From assembly GCF_020215705.1 (NCBI RefSeq), contig NZ_JAIWNB010000001.1, forward strand, positions 62,001 to 126,000: DNA of 64,000 nt, given 5' to 3'. Position numbers and translations under genes: made by a program. This document shows positions 52,994-61,299 of this stretch, piece by piece; the first letter of the stretch is position 1, and each line of letters starts with the position of its first letter. The stretch is from Nonomuraea aurantiaca (GTDB taxonomy: Bacteria > Actinomycetota > Actinomycetes > Streptosporangiales > Streptosporangiaceae). The notes beneath the pieces were generated by a model. The model worked only from the letters and a program-made list of their open reading frames with translations, ran no database searches and was not told the origin of the DNA.

Positions 52994-53518
52994 TCACCGA
53001 CCAAGCGCGGCGGCGGCGGCTTCGACCGCCGCCGGCTTGACCTCTTCGAGGGGCAGCCGGGCGTACTCCACCGCGCAGTCGGACATCCCGCCGATCGCCA
53101 CGGTCGCGTGGATGTGCCGGGCGGGGTCGGGGTCGGGGCCCAGCAGCAGCGTGATGAACCGCCGCCGCCACTCGAACATGCGCTCACCCAGGTCGAGATA
53201 GGCCAGCGTGGACAGCTCCCGCACGATCATGACCAGGATGTCGCGGTGCCGCCAGATCATCTCGAAGTAGTCGTCGAGCAGCTCGCGCGCATCGCCGGGC
53301 TCCCGCGTGGCGACGAACCGCTCCATGTCCTCGACCAGCGGCTGGATGATGCTCCTGACCAGGTCGTCGCGTGAGGTGAAGTGGTAGTAGAGGGCGGGCT
53401 TGGTGATGCCGAGCCGGTCGGAGATCTGCCGCAGGCTGGTGTTGCGCACCCCTTGCTCGACGAACAACTCGCGCGCCACCGCCTGGATGCGCGCCTTGGT
53501 GTCACTGGGCCTCGCCAT
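52994..53518 (-). CDS. TetR family regulator of the divergent monooxygenase
   Basis: A 174-residue protein. HTH at ~10-55: RIQAVARELFVEQGVRNTSL, RQISDRLGITKPALYYHFTS. The remainder is a short helical ligand domain. Divergent from an FAD monooxygenase; two copies of a 20-bp site, CTTACC...GTTAAGTAAG, lie between the genes. The genomic pattern is that of TetR repressors controlling a flavin monooxygenase that modifies the inducing compound (inference). Confidence 0.9.
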   Translation of the reverse strand: MARPSDTKARIQAVARELFVEQGVRNTSLRQISDRLGITKPALYYHFTSRDDLVRSIIQPLVEDMERFVATREPGDARELLDDYFEMIWRHRDILVMIVRELSTLAYLDLGERMFEWRRRFITLLLGPDPDPARHIHATVAIGGMSDCAVEYARLPLEEVKPAAVEAAAAALGR

Positions 53519-53533
53519 GGACCGATCTTATCC

Positions 53534-53553
53534 CTTACCTATCGTTAAGTAAG
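53534..53553. promoter_or_regulatory. TetR operator 1 (CTTAC...GTAAG)
   Basis: CTTACCTATCGTTAAGTAAG: arms CTTAC and GTAAG around a 10-bp centre. It lies 16 bp before the TetR start on the minus strand and has a near-identical partner 45 bp away. Confidence 0.8.
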
Positions 53554-53578
53554 CCCTTGTGGTCGCTGCTCGGGTCGG

Positions 53579-53598
53579 CTTACCATCCGTTAAGTAAG
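53579..53598. promoter_or_regulatory. TetR operator 2 overlapping the monooxygenase ribosome site
   Basis: CTTACCATCCGTTAAGTAAG has the same arms as operator 1 and differs at only a few central bases. Its last bases overlap the AAGGAGG ribosome site (53596-53602) of the monooxygenase gene, so a bound repressor would block both transcription and initiation. The start-to-start distance to operator 1 is 45 bp. Confidence 0.8.
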
Positions 53599-53609
53599 GA
53601 GGTGCCCCC

Positions 53610-54827
53610 ATGCGGATCCTGATCTCCGGCGCGAGCGTCGCCGGACCCGCGCTGGCGTACTGGCTCAACAGGTACGGCTTCGAGGTCACCGTCGTGGAGC
53701 GCGCCCCGTCGCTCCGCAAGACGGGTGGCCACGCGATCGACCTGTTCAGGCCCGCGATGGACATCGTCGAGAAGATGGGCCTGATCGACCCGGTCACCGC
53801 CGGGAAGACCGGTACGAACTGGCTCACCATGTATCGCGAAGGCCAGGAGAAGGCCGTGGAGCTGGACCTCCGGCGCGTCTTCACGGCCGTGTCGGACCGC
53901 CACGTCGAGATCATGCGCGACGACCTCAGCGAGATCTTCTACGACGCCACCCGCGACGACGTCGAGTACGTCTTCGACGACTCCATCACCTCCATCGGCG
54001 CGGACGGCACGGTGACGTTCGAGCGCGGGGCGGCCAGGCGGTTCGACCTGGTCGTCGGCGCCGACGGGCTGCACTCCAACGTGCGCGGCCTGGTCTTCGG
54101 CCCCGAGCCGGGCTTCTCCACCTGGATCGGCGCCTACCTGGCCGTCTTCTCGGTGCCCAACTACCTCGACCTCGACGGCCGCATGGAGGGGCTGTCCGGC
54201 ATCGGGCGGGTGGCCGGGATGTACGGCGCGGCGCACATGTCCGACGCGCGGGCGTTGTTCCTGTTCAGAACCCCGGAGCAGCTCCAGTACCACCACCGCG
54301 ACGTCGCCCGGCAGAAGGAACTGCTGCGCGAGCGGTTCGCGGGCATGGGCTGGCAGGTTCCCCGCCTGCTGGCCGAGCTCGACCGCACCCCGGCCTTCTA
54401 CTTCGACTCGATCACCCAGCTGCGCCTCGACACCTGGTCGCGCGGCCGCGTGACGCTGGTCGGCGACGCCGGCTACTGCCCGGGCCCGGCCGTGGGCGGC
54501 AGCACGAGCCTGGCCGTCGTCGGGGCGTACATCCTCGCGGGCGAGCTGGCCGCCGCACGCGGCGACCACGAGCGCGCCTTCCCGGCCTACGAGGCCCAGA
54601 TCGGTGAGTACGTACGGCGGAGCCGCGCGTTCGCGGTCGGGGCGGCCAAGCGGCTCGTGCCCGGCAACCGGTTCGACCTGTGGACGCTCACCCAGGCCGC
54701 GCGGCTGATCGGCCACCTGCCGGTAGCGGTGACCAAGGCCGCGACCAAGCTCGGCAGCAAGGGCATGCGGCTGCACGACTCGATCGCGCTGAAGGACTAC
54801 TCGGCGTACGAGGCCGTGCGCCGGTAG
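53610..54827 (+). CDS. FAD-dependent monooxygenase (TetX/PHBH-like)
   Basis: A 405-residue class A flavin monooxygenase. ILISGASVAGPALAYWLNRY is the dinucleotide loop; RKTGGHAIDLFRPAMDI follows. DG motif: VVGADGLHSNVRGLVF; GD motif: VTLVGDAGYCPGPAVGGSTS. TetX-type enzymes of this subgroup hydroxylate tetracyclines, rifamycins and other polyketides. Strong ribosome site AAGGAGG at 53596-53602. It is controlled by the divergent TetR through two operators. Resistance or biosynthetic tailoring are both possible. Confidence 0.9.
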   Translation: MRILISGASVAGPALAYWLNRYGFEVTVVERAPSLRKTGGHAIDLFRPAMDIVEKMGLIDPVTAGKTGTNWLTMYREGQEKAVELDLRRVFTAVSDRHVEIMRDDLSEIFYDATRDDVEYVFDDSITSIGADGTVTFERGAARRFDLVVGADGLHSNVRGLVFGPEPGFSTWIGAYLAVFSVPNYLDLDGRMEGLSGIGRVAGMYGAAHMSDARALFLFRTPEQLQYHHRDVARQKELLRERFAGMGWQVPRLLAELDRTPAFYFDSITQLRLDTWSRGRVTLVGDAGYCPGPAVGGSTSLAVVGAYILAGELAAARGDHERAFPAYEAQIGEYVRRSRAFAVGAAKRLVPGNRFDLWTLTQAARLIGHLPVAVTKAATKLGSKGMRLHDSIALKDYSAYEAVRR

Positions 54828-54900
54828 CGGCCGTACCCCAGAAACCGGGCGTCAGGAGAAGCTGTGCGCCAGTAGAAACGGCGCGAATAGACTGCGCGCC

Positions 54901-56016
54901 GTGCGTGCCGCCTATTTCGCCTTTGACCGGTTCCCTTCGAGCAAGGGGTCGGCGGTGCACATCGGGCAGATGGCCGCCGAGCTGTTCGACCGGTTCGGCG
55001 GCGGGCTGCTGGGGGTGCTGGGCGGGGGCGGGCTGCCGCGCTACCAGCGCGAGGGCGACGTCCGGATCGCCAGGTTCGACGAGCAGATCCCCAACCTGAT
55101 CGACCGGGCCGAGGCGTACTCGCACTGGGTCGCCCGCCATCTCGCGCCCCACCTGGAGACGCTGGAACTGGTCCACGTCCGTGACCCCTGGAGCGCGCTG
55201 CCGGTGCTCGGTCACCGGCACAAAGTGGTGTACGAGGTGAACGGGCTGCCGTCCATCGAGCTGCCGCACACCTGGCCACAGGCGGCCCCCGCCACGGTGG
55301 CCAAGTTGCGGCGGCTGGAGGCGCACTGCCTGGAGCAGGCGGACGCGGTTGTCGTGCCATCGAGCGTCATCGGCGACGCCATCCGTAGAATGGGGATAAA
55401 TCCGGAAAAGGTGTTCCTCGTTCCGAACGCCGCGGACCCCGCCCCGACCACCCGCCCGGACGGCGCCCCCGAGCGTTACCTGATCTACGTAGGCGCCCTC
55501 CAGCGCTGGCAGGGCGTGGACGTGCTGCTCCGCGCCTTCGCCAGGCTGGCCGACCTGACCGAGCTGCGGCTGGTCGTCTGCTCCTCCGTCCTGGAACGCC
55601 GCGCCAAACCCCTCCAGCGCCTCGCCGACCGCTTGGGGGTGGCCGAGCGGATCGTGTGGCGGTTCACGCTGCCCCACGACGAGGTGGCCGGCTGGCTGGC
55701 CGGCGCGGCCGTGTCCGCCGCCCCGCTCACCGCCTGCCCGCGCAACCTCGACCAGGGCTGCGCCCCGCTCAAGATCCTGGAGTCGATGGCGGCCGGCACG
55801 CCGGTGGTGGCCTCGGACCTGCCGGCCGTACGGGAGATCCTGGGGGAGGACGGGCGCCTGGTCGCGCCCGACCGGCCCGCAGAGCTGGCCCGCGCGATCC
55901 GGATCCTCCTGGAGTATCCCGACCAGGCGCGGGCGATGGCGGCGCGGGCCAGGGACAGGGTGCCCAGCTGGGCGGATTCCCGGGCGAGGCTCGCCGAGGT
56001 TTATCGCCGTGTGTAG
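54901..56016 (+). CDS. Glycosyltransferase, GT4 type (cluster gene 1)
   Basis: A 371-residue GT-B enzyme. YFAFDRFPSSKGSAVHIGQM at the N-terminus, HVRDPWSALPVLGHRHKVVY, and the sugar-nucleotide motif of GT4 ESMAAGTPVVASDLPAVREI near residue 300. Start GTG at 54901. No signal peptide; a cytoplasmic or membrane-peripheral enzyme. First gene of a same-strand cluster with two further glycosyltransferase-like genes, suggesting assembly of a glycan or glycolipid. Confidence 0.9.
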   Translation: MRAAYFAFDRFPSSKGSAVHIGQMAAELFDRFGGGLLGVLGGGGLPRYQREGDVRIARFDEQIPNLIDRAEAYSHWVARHLAPHLETLELVHVRDPWSALPVLGHRHKVVYEVNGLPSIELPHTWPQAAPATVAKLRRLEAHCLEQADAVVVPSSVIGDAIRRMGINPEKVFLVPNAADPAPTTRPDGAPERYLIYVGALQRWQGVDVLLRAFARLADLTELRLVVCSSVLERRAKPLQRLADRLGVAERIVWRFTLPHDEVAGWLAGAAVSAAPLTACPRNLDQGCAPLKILESMAAGTPVVASDLPAVREILGEDGRLVAPDRPAELARAIRILLEYPDQARAMAARARDRVPSWADSRARLAEVYRRV

Positions 56017-56027
56017 TGTTTCGAACC

Positions 56028-56738
56028 ATGTTCTGGCGGAAGACACGGGCGGCGATCGCCGGGTTCCACCCGCTGCACCAGACCCTCATCTGGGAGCACA
56101 CGCTGTCGGCCACGCTGCCCAGGGCGGAATGGGCGGCGCTGCTGGCCAGTCTCGCCCGGCACCGCGGGCTCGTCCGCCGGCCCAAGTGGCGGCTGCCCGC
56201 GCGTACGGAGAGCCTGCTGGTGCCGCTGATCAGGGTGCTCTGTGAAGACGTCGGCGGCGGCGTGGTCGGCATCACCGCCGATCTGCGCGGCCACGGCGTC
56301 CCCGGCAAGGAGAGCCCGCACCGGTCCCTGCCCGTCGTACGACCGGTGCGCCGGGCCGAGGAGTGGTGGGTGCGCGATCCGTGGCTCAGCGTCCGCTCGG
56401 AGTTACGCGACGGCAGCGTGCTCACCCTGGCCGTCACCGACGTGGTCAGGCGCCGCCGCGTCGTCAAGGTCAACCCGCGGGGCAAGCACAAGACCAAGAC
56501 CAAGACCAAGACGAAGGCCGTACAGCACATCCGGACCAGCCGCGCGCTGGCCAAGGGCCAGGTGCCGGCGCGGCCGGGCAGCCCGCCGCCGTGGTGGATC
56601 AGGGTGAAGGTCCGTCCGGGTGTGAAGACCGTGATCAGGGCGGCCGCCAAGGTGCCGCTGCCGGCCGAGCGCGACCAGCTCGGGGCGATCATGACGGTGG
56701 CGACGGAGCCGTTCAGGTGGACGAAGTCGTTCAGATGA
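56028..56738 (+). CDS. Hypothetical basic protein in the glycosyltransferase cluster
   Basis: Not recognised. A 236-residue basic protein starting at the ATG at 56028 (MFWRKTRAAIAGFHPL), with ALLASLARHRGLVRRPKW, EWWVRDPWLSVRSELRDGSV, and a Lys/Thr tract (GKHKTKTKTKTKAV, eight alternating residues) from a short repeated codon pair. No membrane helix or catalytic motif stands out. It lies 11 bp after the first glycosyltransferase and overlaps or abuts the zinc-protein gene. Confidence 0.6.
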   Translation: MFWRKTRAAIAGFHPLHQTLIWEHTLSATLPRAEWAALLASLARHRGLVRRPKWRLPARTESLLVPLIRVLCEDVGGGVVGITADLRGHGVPGKESPHRSLPVVRPVRRAEEWWVRDPWLSVRSELRDGSVLTLAVTDVVRRRRVVKVNPRGKHKTKTKTKTKAVQHIRTSRALAKGQVPARPGSPPPWWIRVKVRPGVKTVIRAAAKVPLPAERDQLGAIMTVATEPFRWTKSFR

Positions 56739-56758
56739 AAACAGAGGAGGCGGGCCGC

Positions 56759-57103
56759 GTGATCCCGTGCATGGTGAGCACCGGGTTCTTCGTGCTCGGC
56801 CGCTGCGGCCGCGCGCCGGTCACCGCCTGCGCCGGGTGCGGCAGGCCGATCTGCGAGCGGCACGTCGGACCCGGCGGCGTCTGTCCCGAGTGCGCGACCG
56901 CCCAGGGCTACGGCTCCGCCTACGACCCGTTCTGGACCAGCGGCTTCCGCCGCGACCACTACCGGAGCACCTCGTCCACCTACCAGGACCCCGGCTGGTA
57001 CGGCACGTTCGACGACTACGACAGAGGCGCCTTCGACCCCGAGGACCAGGGCGACTTCGGTGACTTCGGCGACGGCGACGAGCGCGATTTCGTGGACAGC
57101 TGA
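56759..57103 (+). CDS. Small zinc-ribbon-like protein in the glycosyltransferase cluster
   Basis: About 114 residues. A cysteine block C-x2-C-x4-C-x-R-H-x6-C-x2-C (CAGCGRPICERHVGPGGVCP followed by EC) near residues 24-45 looks like a B-box or RING-type double zinc site. The C-terminus is acidic with aromatic and Gly/Asp-rich repeats (FDDYDRGAFDPEDQGDFGDF). GTG at 56759 with GAGGAGG 7 bp upstream is preferred; an ATG at 56735 would overlap the previous gene. It ends exactly where the next gene starts. Role unknown, possibly a scaffold. Confidence 0.6.
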   Translation: MIPCMVSTGFFVLGRCGRAPVTACAGCGRPICERHVGPGGVCPECATAQGYGSAYDPFWTSGFRRDHYRSTSSTYQDPGWYGTFDDYDRGAFDPEDQGDFGDFGDGDERDFVDS

Positions 57104-58182
57104 TGCGGCTGCTGTGGCTCACCGAGCACTACCCGCCGAGCAGGGGCGGCATGGCCGAGTCCTGCGACAGGATCGTCAGGGGCCTGCGCGCGGCGGGCGT
57201 GGAGATCGATGTCGCGCACCTGACCAGGCGGGCGCGGCCCTGGCAGACCGGCGGCGAGCGGGGCGGGCGGCTGCTCACCGTGCCGCTGGAGGACAATCCC
57301 GAGCACGCGCTGCGCCGGCTGTGGACCGTGCTGCGCGGCGAGTCGTACACGCACGTGGTGGCGTTCGGCGGCACGTACGCCATGCTCGGCGCCCCGGTCC
57401 TGGCCGCGTGGCTCGGCGCTCCGCTGGTGACGCTGCTGCGTGGCAACGACTTCGACACCGGCGTCTTCTCGCTGCGCCGCAGGGGCGCCCTGCTGGACGC
57501 GTTACGGGCCTCGGCCACGGTGTGCGTGGTGGCCTCCGGGCACGCGCCGCTGGTGTCCGCGCTGGTTCCGGAGGCGCGGGTGCGGTGGGTGGCCAACGGC
57601 ATCGACACCGCCGGCTGGCAGATCCTGCCCTCCGAACGCGCGGCGGGCCTGGCCAGGCGGACCGCCGCCGGCCGGCGCACGATCGGGCTCATCGGGCAGC
57701 TCAAGAACAAGAAGGGCGTCGGCTTCCTGCTCGACGCGCTGGCCGCCTCCGGGCACGCGGACCTGTTCCACCTGCTGCTCGTGGGGGAGCTGGAGGCGGA
57801 CCTGGTCGTGCCCGCCGGGCACACGCGGCTGCCGTTCCTCGACCGGTACGAGCTGCCCGCGCTCTACGCCGCCTGCGACCTGGTCGCGCTGCCCTCGTTC
57901 TACGACGGGCTGCCGAACGTGGCCCTGGAGGCCGCGGCCCTCGGCGTCCCGCTGCTCGCCTCCGACGCGGGCGGGCTGGCCGACCTGGTCGACGACGAGA
58001 TCGGCTTCCGCTTCGCGGCCGGGGATCCGCACGAGTGCCGGGCGGCGGTCGATAGGGCCGCGCGGGCCACGGACGAGCAGCTGGCCAAGCTGGGCACCGC
58101 GGCGGCCGAGCGGGTACGCAGGGACTTCACGGTGGCCGCCGAGACGGAGGGCTACCTGAGGGTGTTCCACGAGAGCGCATGA
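57103..58182 (+). CDS. Glycosyltransferase, GT4 type (cluster gene 4)
   Basis: A 359-residue GT-B enzyme: LLWLTEHYPPSRGGMAESCD (a typical GT4 N-terminus with the Gly-rich donor loop), VTLLRGNDFDTGVF, VANGID, and the C-terminal nucleotide-sugar motif SFYDGLPNVALEAAALGVPL. The ATG at 57103 overlaps the previous stop by 1 bp and its own stop overlaps the next ATG (ATGA at 58179), so three genes are translationally coupled. Confidence 0.92.
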   Translation: MRLLWLTEHYPPSRGGMAESCDRIVRGLRAAGVEIDVAHLTRRARPWQTGGERGGRLLTVPLEDNPEHALRRLWTVLRGESYTHVVAFGGTYAMLGAPVLAAWLGAPLVTLLRGNDFDTGVFSLRRRGALLDALRASATVCVVASGHAPLVSALVPEARVRWVANGIDTAGWQILPSERAAGLARRTAAGRRTIGLIGQLKNKKGVGFLLDALAASGHADLFHLLLVGELEADLVVPAGHTRLPFLDRYELPALYAACDLVALPSFYDGLPNVALEAAALGVPLLASDAGGLADLVDDEIGFRFAAGDPHECRAAVDRAARATDEQLAKLGTAAAERVRRDFTVAAETEGYLRVFHESA

Positions 58183-58916
58183 TCGTCTGCTACGCCAGAG
58201 GCGGCGGGCTCGGCCACCTCACCCGGGTCCGGGCCTACCTGCACACGGTCCATCCGGGCGCCGTGACCACGATCCGCACCGAGTGGCCGCGTGACCCGGC
58301 CGTGCTCGCGCGGGCCGACGAGATCGTGGTGGACGCCTTTCCCGCCGGGCTCGACGGCGAGATCGGGGCGGCGGTGCCGCGGGGGCCGCGCGTCGTGCAT
58401 CTGGCCAGGTTGCTGCGCTGGGAGGCCTACCGGCCGCTGATCCAGGCCCGGCCGCTGCGCTTCCACCGGACGTGGCTGGCCGAGCCGGTGAGCGATCCCC
58501 ACCTGGCCTACCTGGAGTCGGTGTCGGACGAGGTGGTCCCGCTGGCGCTGGCCGATCCGCCGGCCGCGCCCGCCACGGCTCCAGGGGACTGGCTGATCGT
58601 GCACTCCGGGCCGCCGGGCGAGATCCTGGAGCTGGTGGCGTACGCCCGCGAGAGCGCCGTCCTCGAAGGGCTCAGCCCGCGCCTCGTGCTCGTCTCGCCC
58701 GCCGCGCCGCCCGGCCTGCCCGCCGGGGTGGCCCACCTCGCCGTCAGTCCGGCCTGGCCGCTGTTCGCCACGGCCGGCCGCATCGTCTCCGCCGCCGGGT
58801 TCAACGTGGTCCGGCAGGCCGCGCCGTACCGGCACAAGCATCGGATGGTGCCCTTCCCGCGCCGCTTCGACGACCAGTTCACCCGCGCGGCGAGAGCACG
58901 ACGGGAAAGGACGTGA
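58179..58916 (+). CDS. GT28-like/UDP-glycosyltransferase-type protein (cluster gene 5)
   Basis: A 245-residue protein. IVCYARGGGLGHLTRVRAYL has the GGGxGH loop of GT28/MurG-like and other GT-B enzymes, and SAAGFNVVRQAAPYRHKHRM near the C-terminus resembles the donor-site segment. At 245 residues it is shorter than MurG (about 350-400), so it may be a compact or truncated transferase lacking part of the GT-B core. It overlaps the 3' end of the convergent P450 gene by about 38 bp. Confidence 0.65.
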   Translation: MIVCYARGGGLGHLTRVRAYLHTVHPGAVTTIRTEWPRDPAVLARADEIVVDAFPAGLDGEIGAAVPRGPRVVHLARLLRWEAYRPLIQARPLRFHRTWLAEPVSDPHLAYLESVSDEVVPLALADPPAAPATAPGDWLIVHSGPPGEILELVAYARESAVLEGLSPRLVLVSPAAPPGLPAGVAHLAVSPAWPLFATAGRIVSAAGFNVVRQAAPYRHKHRMVPFPRRFDDQFTRAARARRERT

Positions 58917-60036
58917 CGCCGCGCACGAACGCGTTGGGCAGGATGCGCGGGCCCGTGTCGTCGGCCCAGGCGGCCGAGCCCACCCGGTCGAGCCACTCCT
59001 CGAAGAAGATCCGTAACTCCAGCCGGGCCAGGGACGCGCCCAGGCAGAAGTGGGTGCCCAGGCCGAAGGCGATGTGCCCGCCCGGCTTGCGCGTCACGTC
59101 GAACACCTCCGGGCGGTCGAACACCGCCTCGTCCCGGTTCGCCGAGCCGTACATGAGCAGGACCTGCTGGCCTCGCCCGATGCGCTGCCCGTGGAGCTCG
59201 GTGTCGCGGGTGGCCGAGCGGCACATGTTCAGGATCGGGGTGGTCCAGCGGATGAACTCCTCCACGGCGTTCTCGATCAGGCCGCGGTCCTCGCGCAGCA
59301 GCCGCCACTGGTCCGGGTGCCGGATCAGCGCGTCGATCGCGGTCGCGATGACCGTGCGGGTGGTCTCCGCGCCGCCGTCGAGCAGCAGCAGCGCCTCGTT
59401 CGCCAGGTGGTCGTCGTCGTAGGCGGCCCGGCCGGACCAGAGGGTCACCAGGTCGTCGGCCGGGCACGCTCGGCGCTCGGCGGCCAGGGCCAGGACGGCC
59501 TCGCCGAACTCGCCCGCGGCGACCGCGGCCTCGTGCGTGACGTAGCGCAGTCCGCCGCCCGCCACGATCGTGGTCTCCGACCAGTGCTTGAGCCGCGGCC
59601 AGTCCGCGTCGGGGAAGCCGAGCAGCCAGCCGATCATGCGGGCAGGCAGCGGCGCGGCCAGGGCGGGCACCGCGTCGACGGTGCCGGTCTCCAGGGCCCG
59701 GTCGATCAGCTCGACGACGACCTCGCGGACGCGGGCGGCGTAGCGCTCGTGGACATGGCGCGGCGTGAAACGGCGGTAGACGAGGCGGCGGTGCTCGGCG
59801 TGCTCCGGGTCGTCCATGCCGATCATCGACGGATCGGAGGGCAGCTGGGGGCGGTAGCCGCCGGTACTGGTCCACAGGCCGGGATCGCGCTCGATGGCGG
59901 TGATGTCGGCGTGGCGGGAGATGCCCCACAGCCCGTTGGCGGCGTCGTGGTGGACGGGGGAGTGCTCGCGCAGCCAGGCGTAGACGGGAGCCGGGTCGCC
60001 CGCGTACAGGGCGCCGTCGAGCAGGTCGGGGTCCAT
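58879..60036 (-). CDS. Cytochrome P450
   Basis: A 385-residue soluble P450. I-helix oxygen-binding region LLLLDGGAETTRTVIATAID, where Gly-Gly-Ala-Glu-Thr replaces the usual Ala-Gly-x-(D/E)-Thr; K-helix ExxR (EEFIRW); heme loop FGLGTHFCLGASLARLELRI with the Cys ligand. Its 3' end overlaps the GT28-like gene by 38 bp. It starts just downstream of a CoA-transferase gene on the same strand and is probably co-transcribed. It resembles CYP125/142/steroid-side-chain type P450s only in general layout. Confidence 0.92.
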   Translation of the reverse strand: MDPDLLDGALYAGDPAPVYAWLREHSPVHHDAANGLWGISRHADITAIERDPGLWTSTGGYRPQLPSDPSMIGMDDPEHAEHRRLVYRRFTPRHVHERYAARVREVVVELIDRALETGTVDAVPALAAPLPARMIGWLLGFPDADWPRLKHWSETTIVAGGGLRYVTHEAAVAAGEFGEAVLALAAERRACPADDLVTLWSGRAAYDDDHLANEALLLLDGGAETTRTVIATAIDALIRHPDQWRLLREDRGLIENAVEEFIRWTTPILNMCRSATRDTELHGQRIGRGQQVLLMYGSANRDEAVFDRPEVFDVTRKPGGHIAFGLGTHFCLGASLARLELRIFFEEWLDRVGSAAWADDTGPRILPNAFVRGVTSFPVVLSPRG

Positions 60037-60037
60037 G

Positions 60038-61159
60038 TCAGGCCAGCACCCCCTGGGAGCGCAGCTTCTCCGCGTCCTCGGCGCTCAGGCCCCAGGCGGA
60101 CAGGTCGGCGAGCCGGGTGGCGGGCGAGAGGTCCTGGGCGGGCACGCCGAGCAGGCGCGGGGCGGGCACCGGCTGGGTGAGCCCGCCGATGTCGGCGAAG
60201 GCGCCCCTGGCCACGTTGTGCGGATGCCCGACGGCCTCCTTCATGGACAGGACCGGCGACACGCACGCGTCGGAGCCCTCGAACACCGCCTCCCACTCCG
60301 CCCGCGTCCGCGACCTGAACTCCTCGGCCAGGCGGGCCTTGAGCGCCGGCCACTGCTTCCTGTCGCCGCGGTCCGGCAGGTCCGTCAGCCCCATCCGGGT
60401 CACCATCGCCTCCCAGAACTGCGGCTCCAGCGAGCCGACCGCCATGAACTGCCCGTCGGCCGTCTCATAGGTGTCGTACATGGGCGCGCCGGTGTCCAGC
60501 AGGTTCGTGCCGCGCGCGCCCCAGAAGCCGCTCTGGACGCCGTGGTAGAACATCGCGAACAGGATCGCGGCGCCGTCCACCATGGCCGCGTCGATCACCC
60601 GGCCCTTGCCGGTGCGTTCCCGCTCGAACAGGGCGAGCAGCACGCCGTACGCCAGCATGAGGCCGCCGCCGGCGAAGTCGCCCAGGATGTTGATCGGCGG
60701 CGTCGGCTTGTCGTCCGCGCGGCCGAGCATCGACAGGATGCCGGAGATCGCGATGTAGTCGATGTCGTGGCCCGCGGTGGCGGCCAGTGGCCCGTCCTGG
60801 CCCCAGCCGGTCATCCGGCCGTAGATCAGCCGCTCGTTCACCGCGTGGAGGTCGGCGGGGCCGATGCCGAGCCGTTCGGCCACGCCGGGCCGGAACACCT
60901 CGATGACGACGTCGGCGTTCCTCGCCAGCTCCTTCAGCGCGGCGACGCCCTCGGGAGACTTCAGGTCCAGGCCGATGGTGTGCTTGCCGCGGTCCATGAC
61001 GTCCGTGCGCGGCTCGTCGGAGACGGCGGACACGCGGTCGACGCGCAGCACGTCGGCGCCGTGGTCGGCGAGCATCATCCCGGCGAACGGGCCCGGCGCG
61101 AGCCCCGCGAGCTCCAGCACCCGGATCCCGGCGAGCGGGCCCTGACGGCCTTCAGACAT
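60038..61159 (-). CDS. CaiB/BaiF family CoA-transferase (AMACR-like)
   Basis: A 373-residue class III CoA-transferase or alpha-methylacyl-CoA racemase: IRVLELAGLAPGPFAGMMLA and DHGADVLRVDR at the N-terminus, NERLIYGRMTGWGQDGPLAA, and GHDIDYIAISGILSML with the catalytic Asp. I take the ATG at 61159, with AGGAG (61166-61170) 6 bp upstream; an ATG at 61165 abuts that site. The next gene on the strand is a P450, 1-2 bp away. An AMACR and P450 pair is consistent with isoprenoid, methyl-branched or sterol side-chain degradation (inference). Confidence 0.9.
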   Translation of the reverse strand: MSEGRQGPLAGIRVLELAGLAPGPFAGMMLADHGADVLRVDRVSAVSDEPRTDVMDRGKHTIGLDLKSPEGVAALKELARNADVVIEVFRPGVAERLGIGPADLHAVNERLIYGRMTGWGQDGPLAATAGHDIDYIAISGILSMLGRADDKPTPPINILGDFAGGGLMLAYGVLLALFERERTGKGRVIDAAMVDGAAILFAMFYHGVQSGFWGARGTNLLDTGAPMYDTYETADGQFMAVGSLEPQFWEAMVTRMGLTDLPDRGDRKQWPALKARLAEEFRSRTRAEWEAVFEGSDACVSPVLSMKEAVGHPHNVARGAFADIGGLTQPVPAPRLLGVPAQDLSPATRLADLSAWGLSAEDAEKLRSQGVLA

Positions 61160-61299
61160 CGGCATCTCCTACGACTCGGCTGGCCTCAGTAGAACAACAT
61201 TCGGTGACCTCTGGCAAGACGCCTTCCCGACCTCCAGGCAGACATACGCGAGGTATGGGAAACTTGCCCACTGTTCGGGTGGGTCTACAAGGGTTGGAC

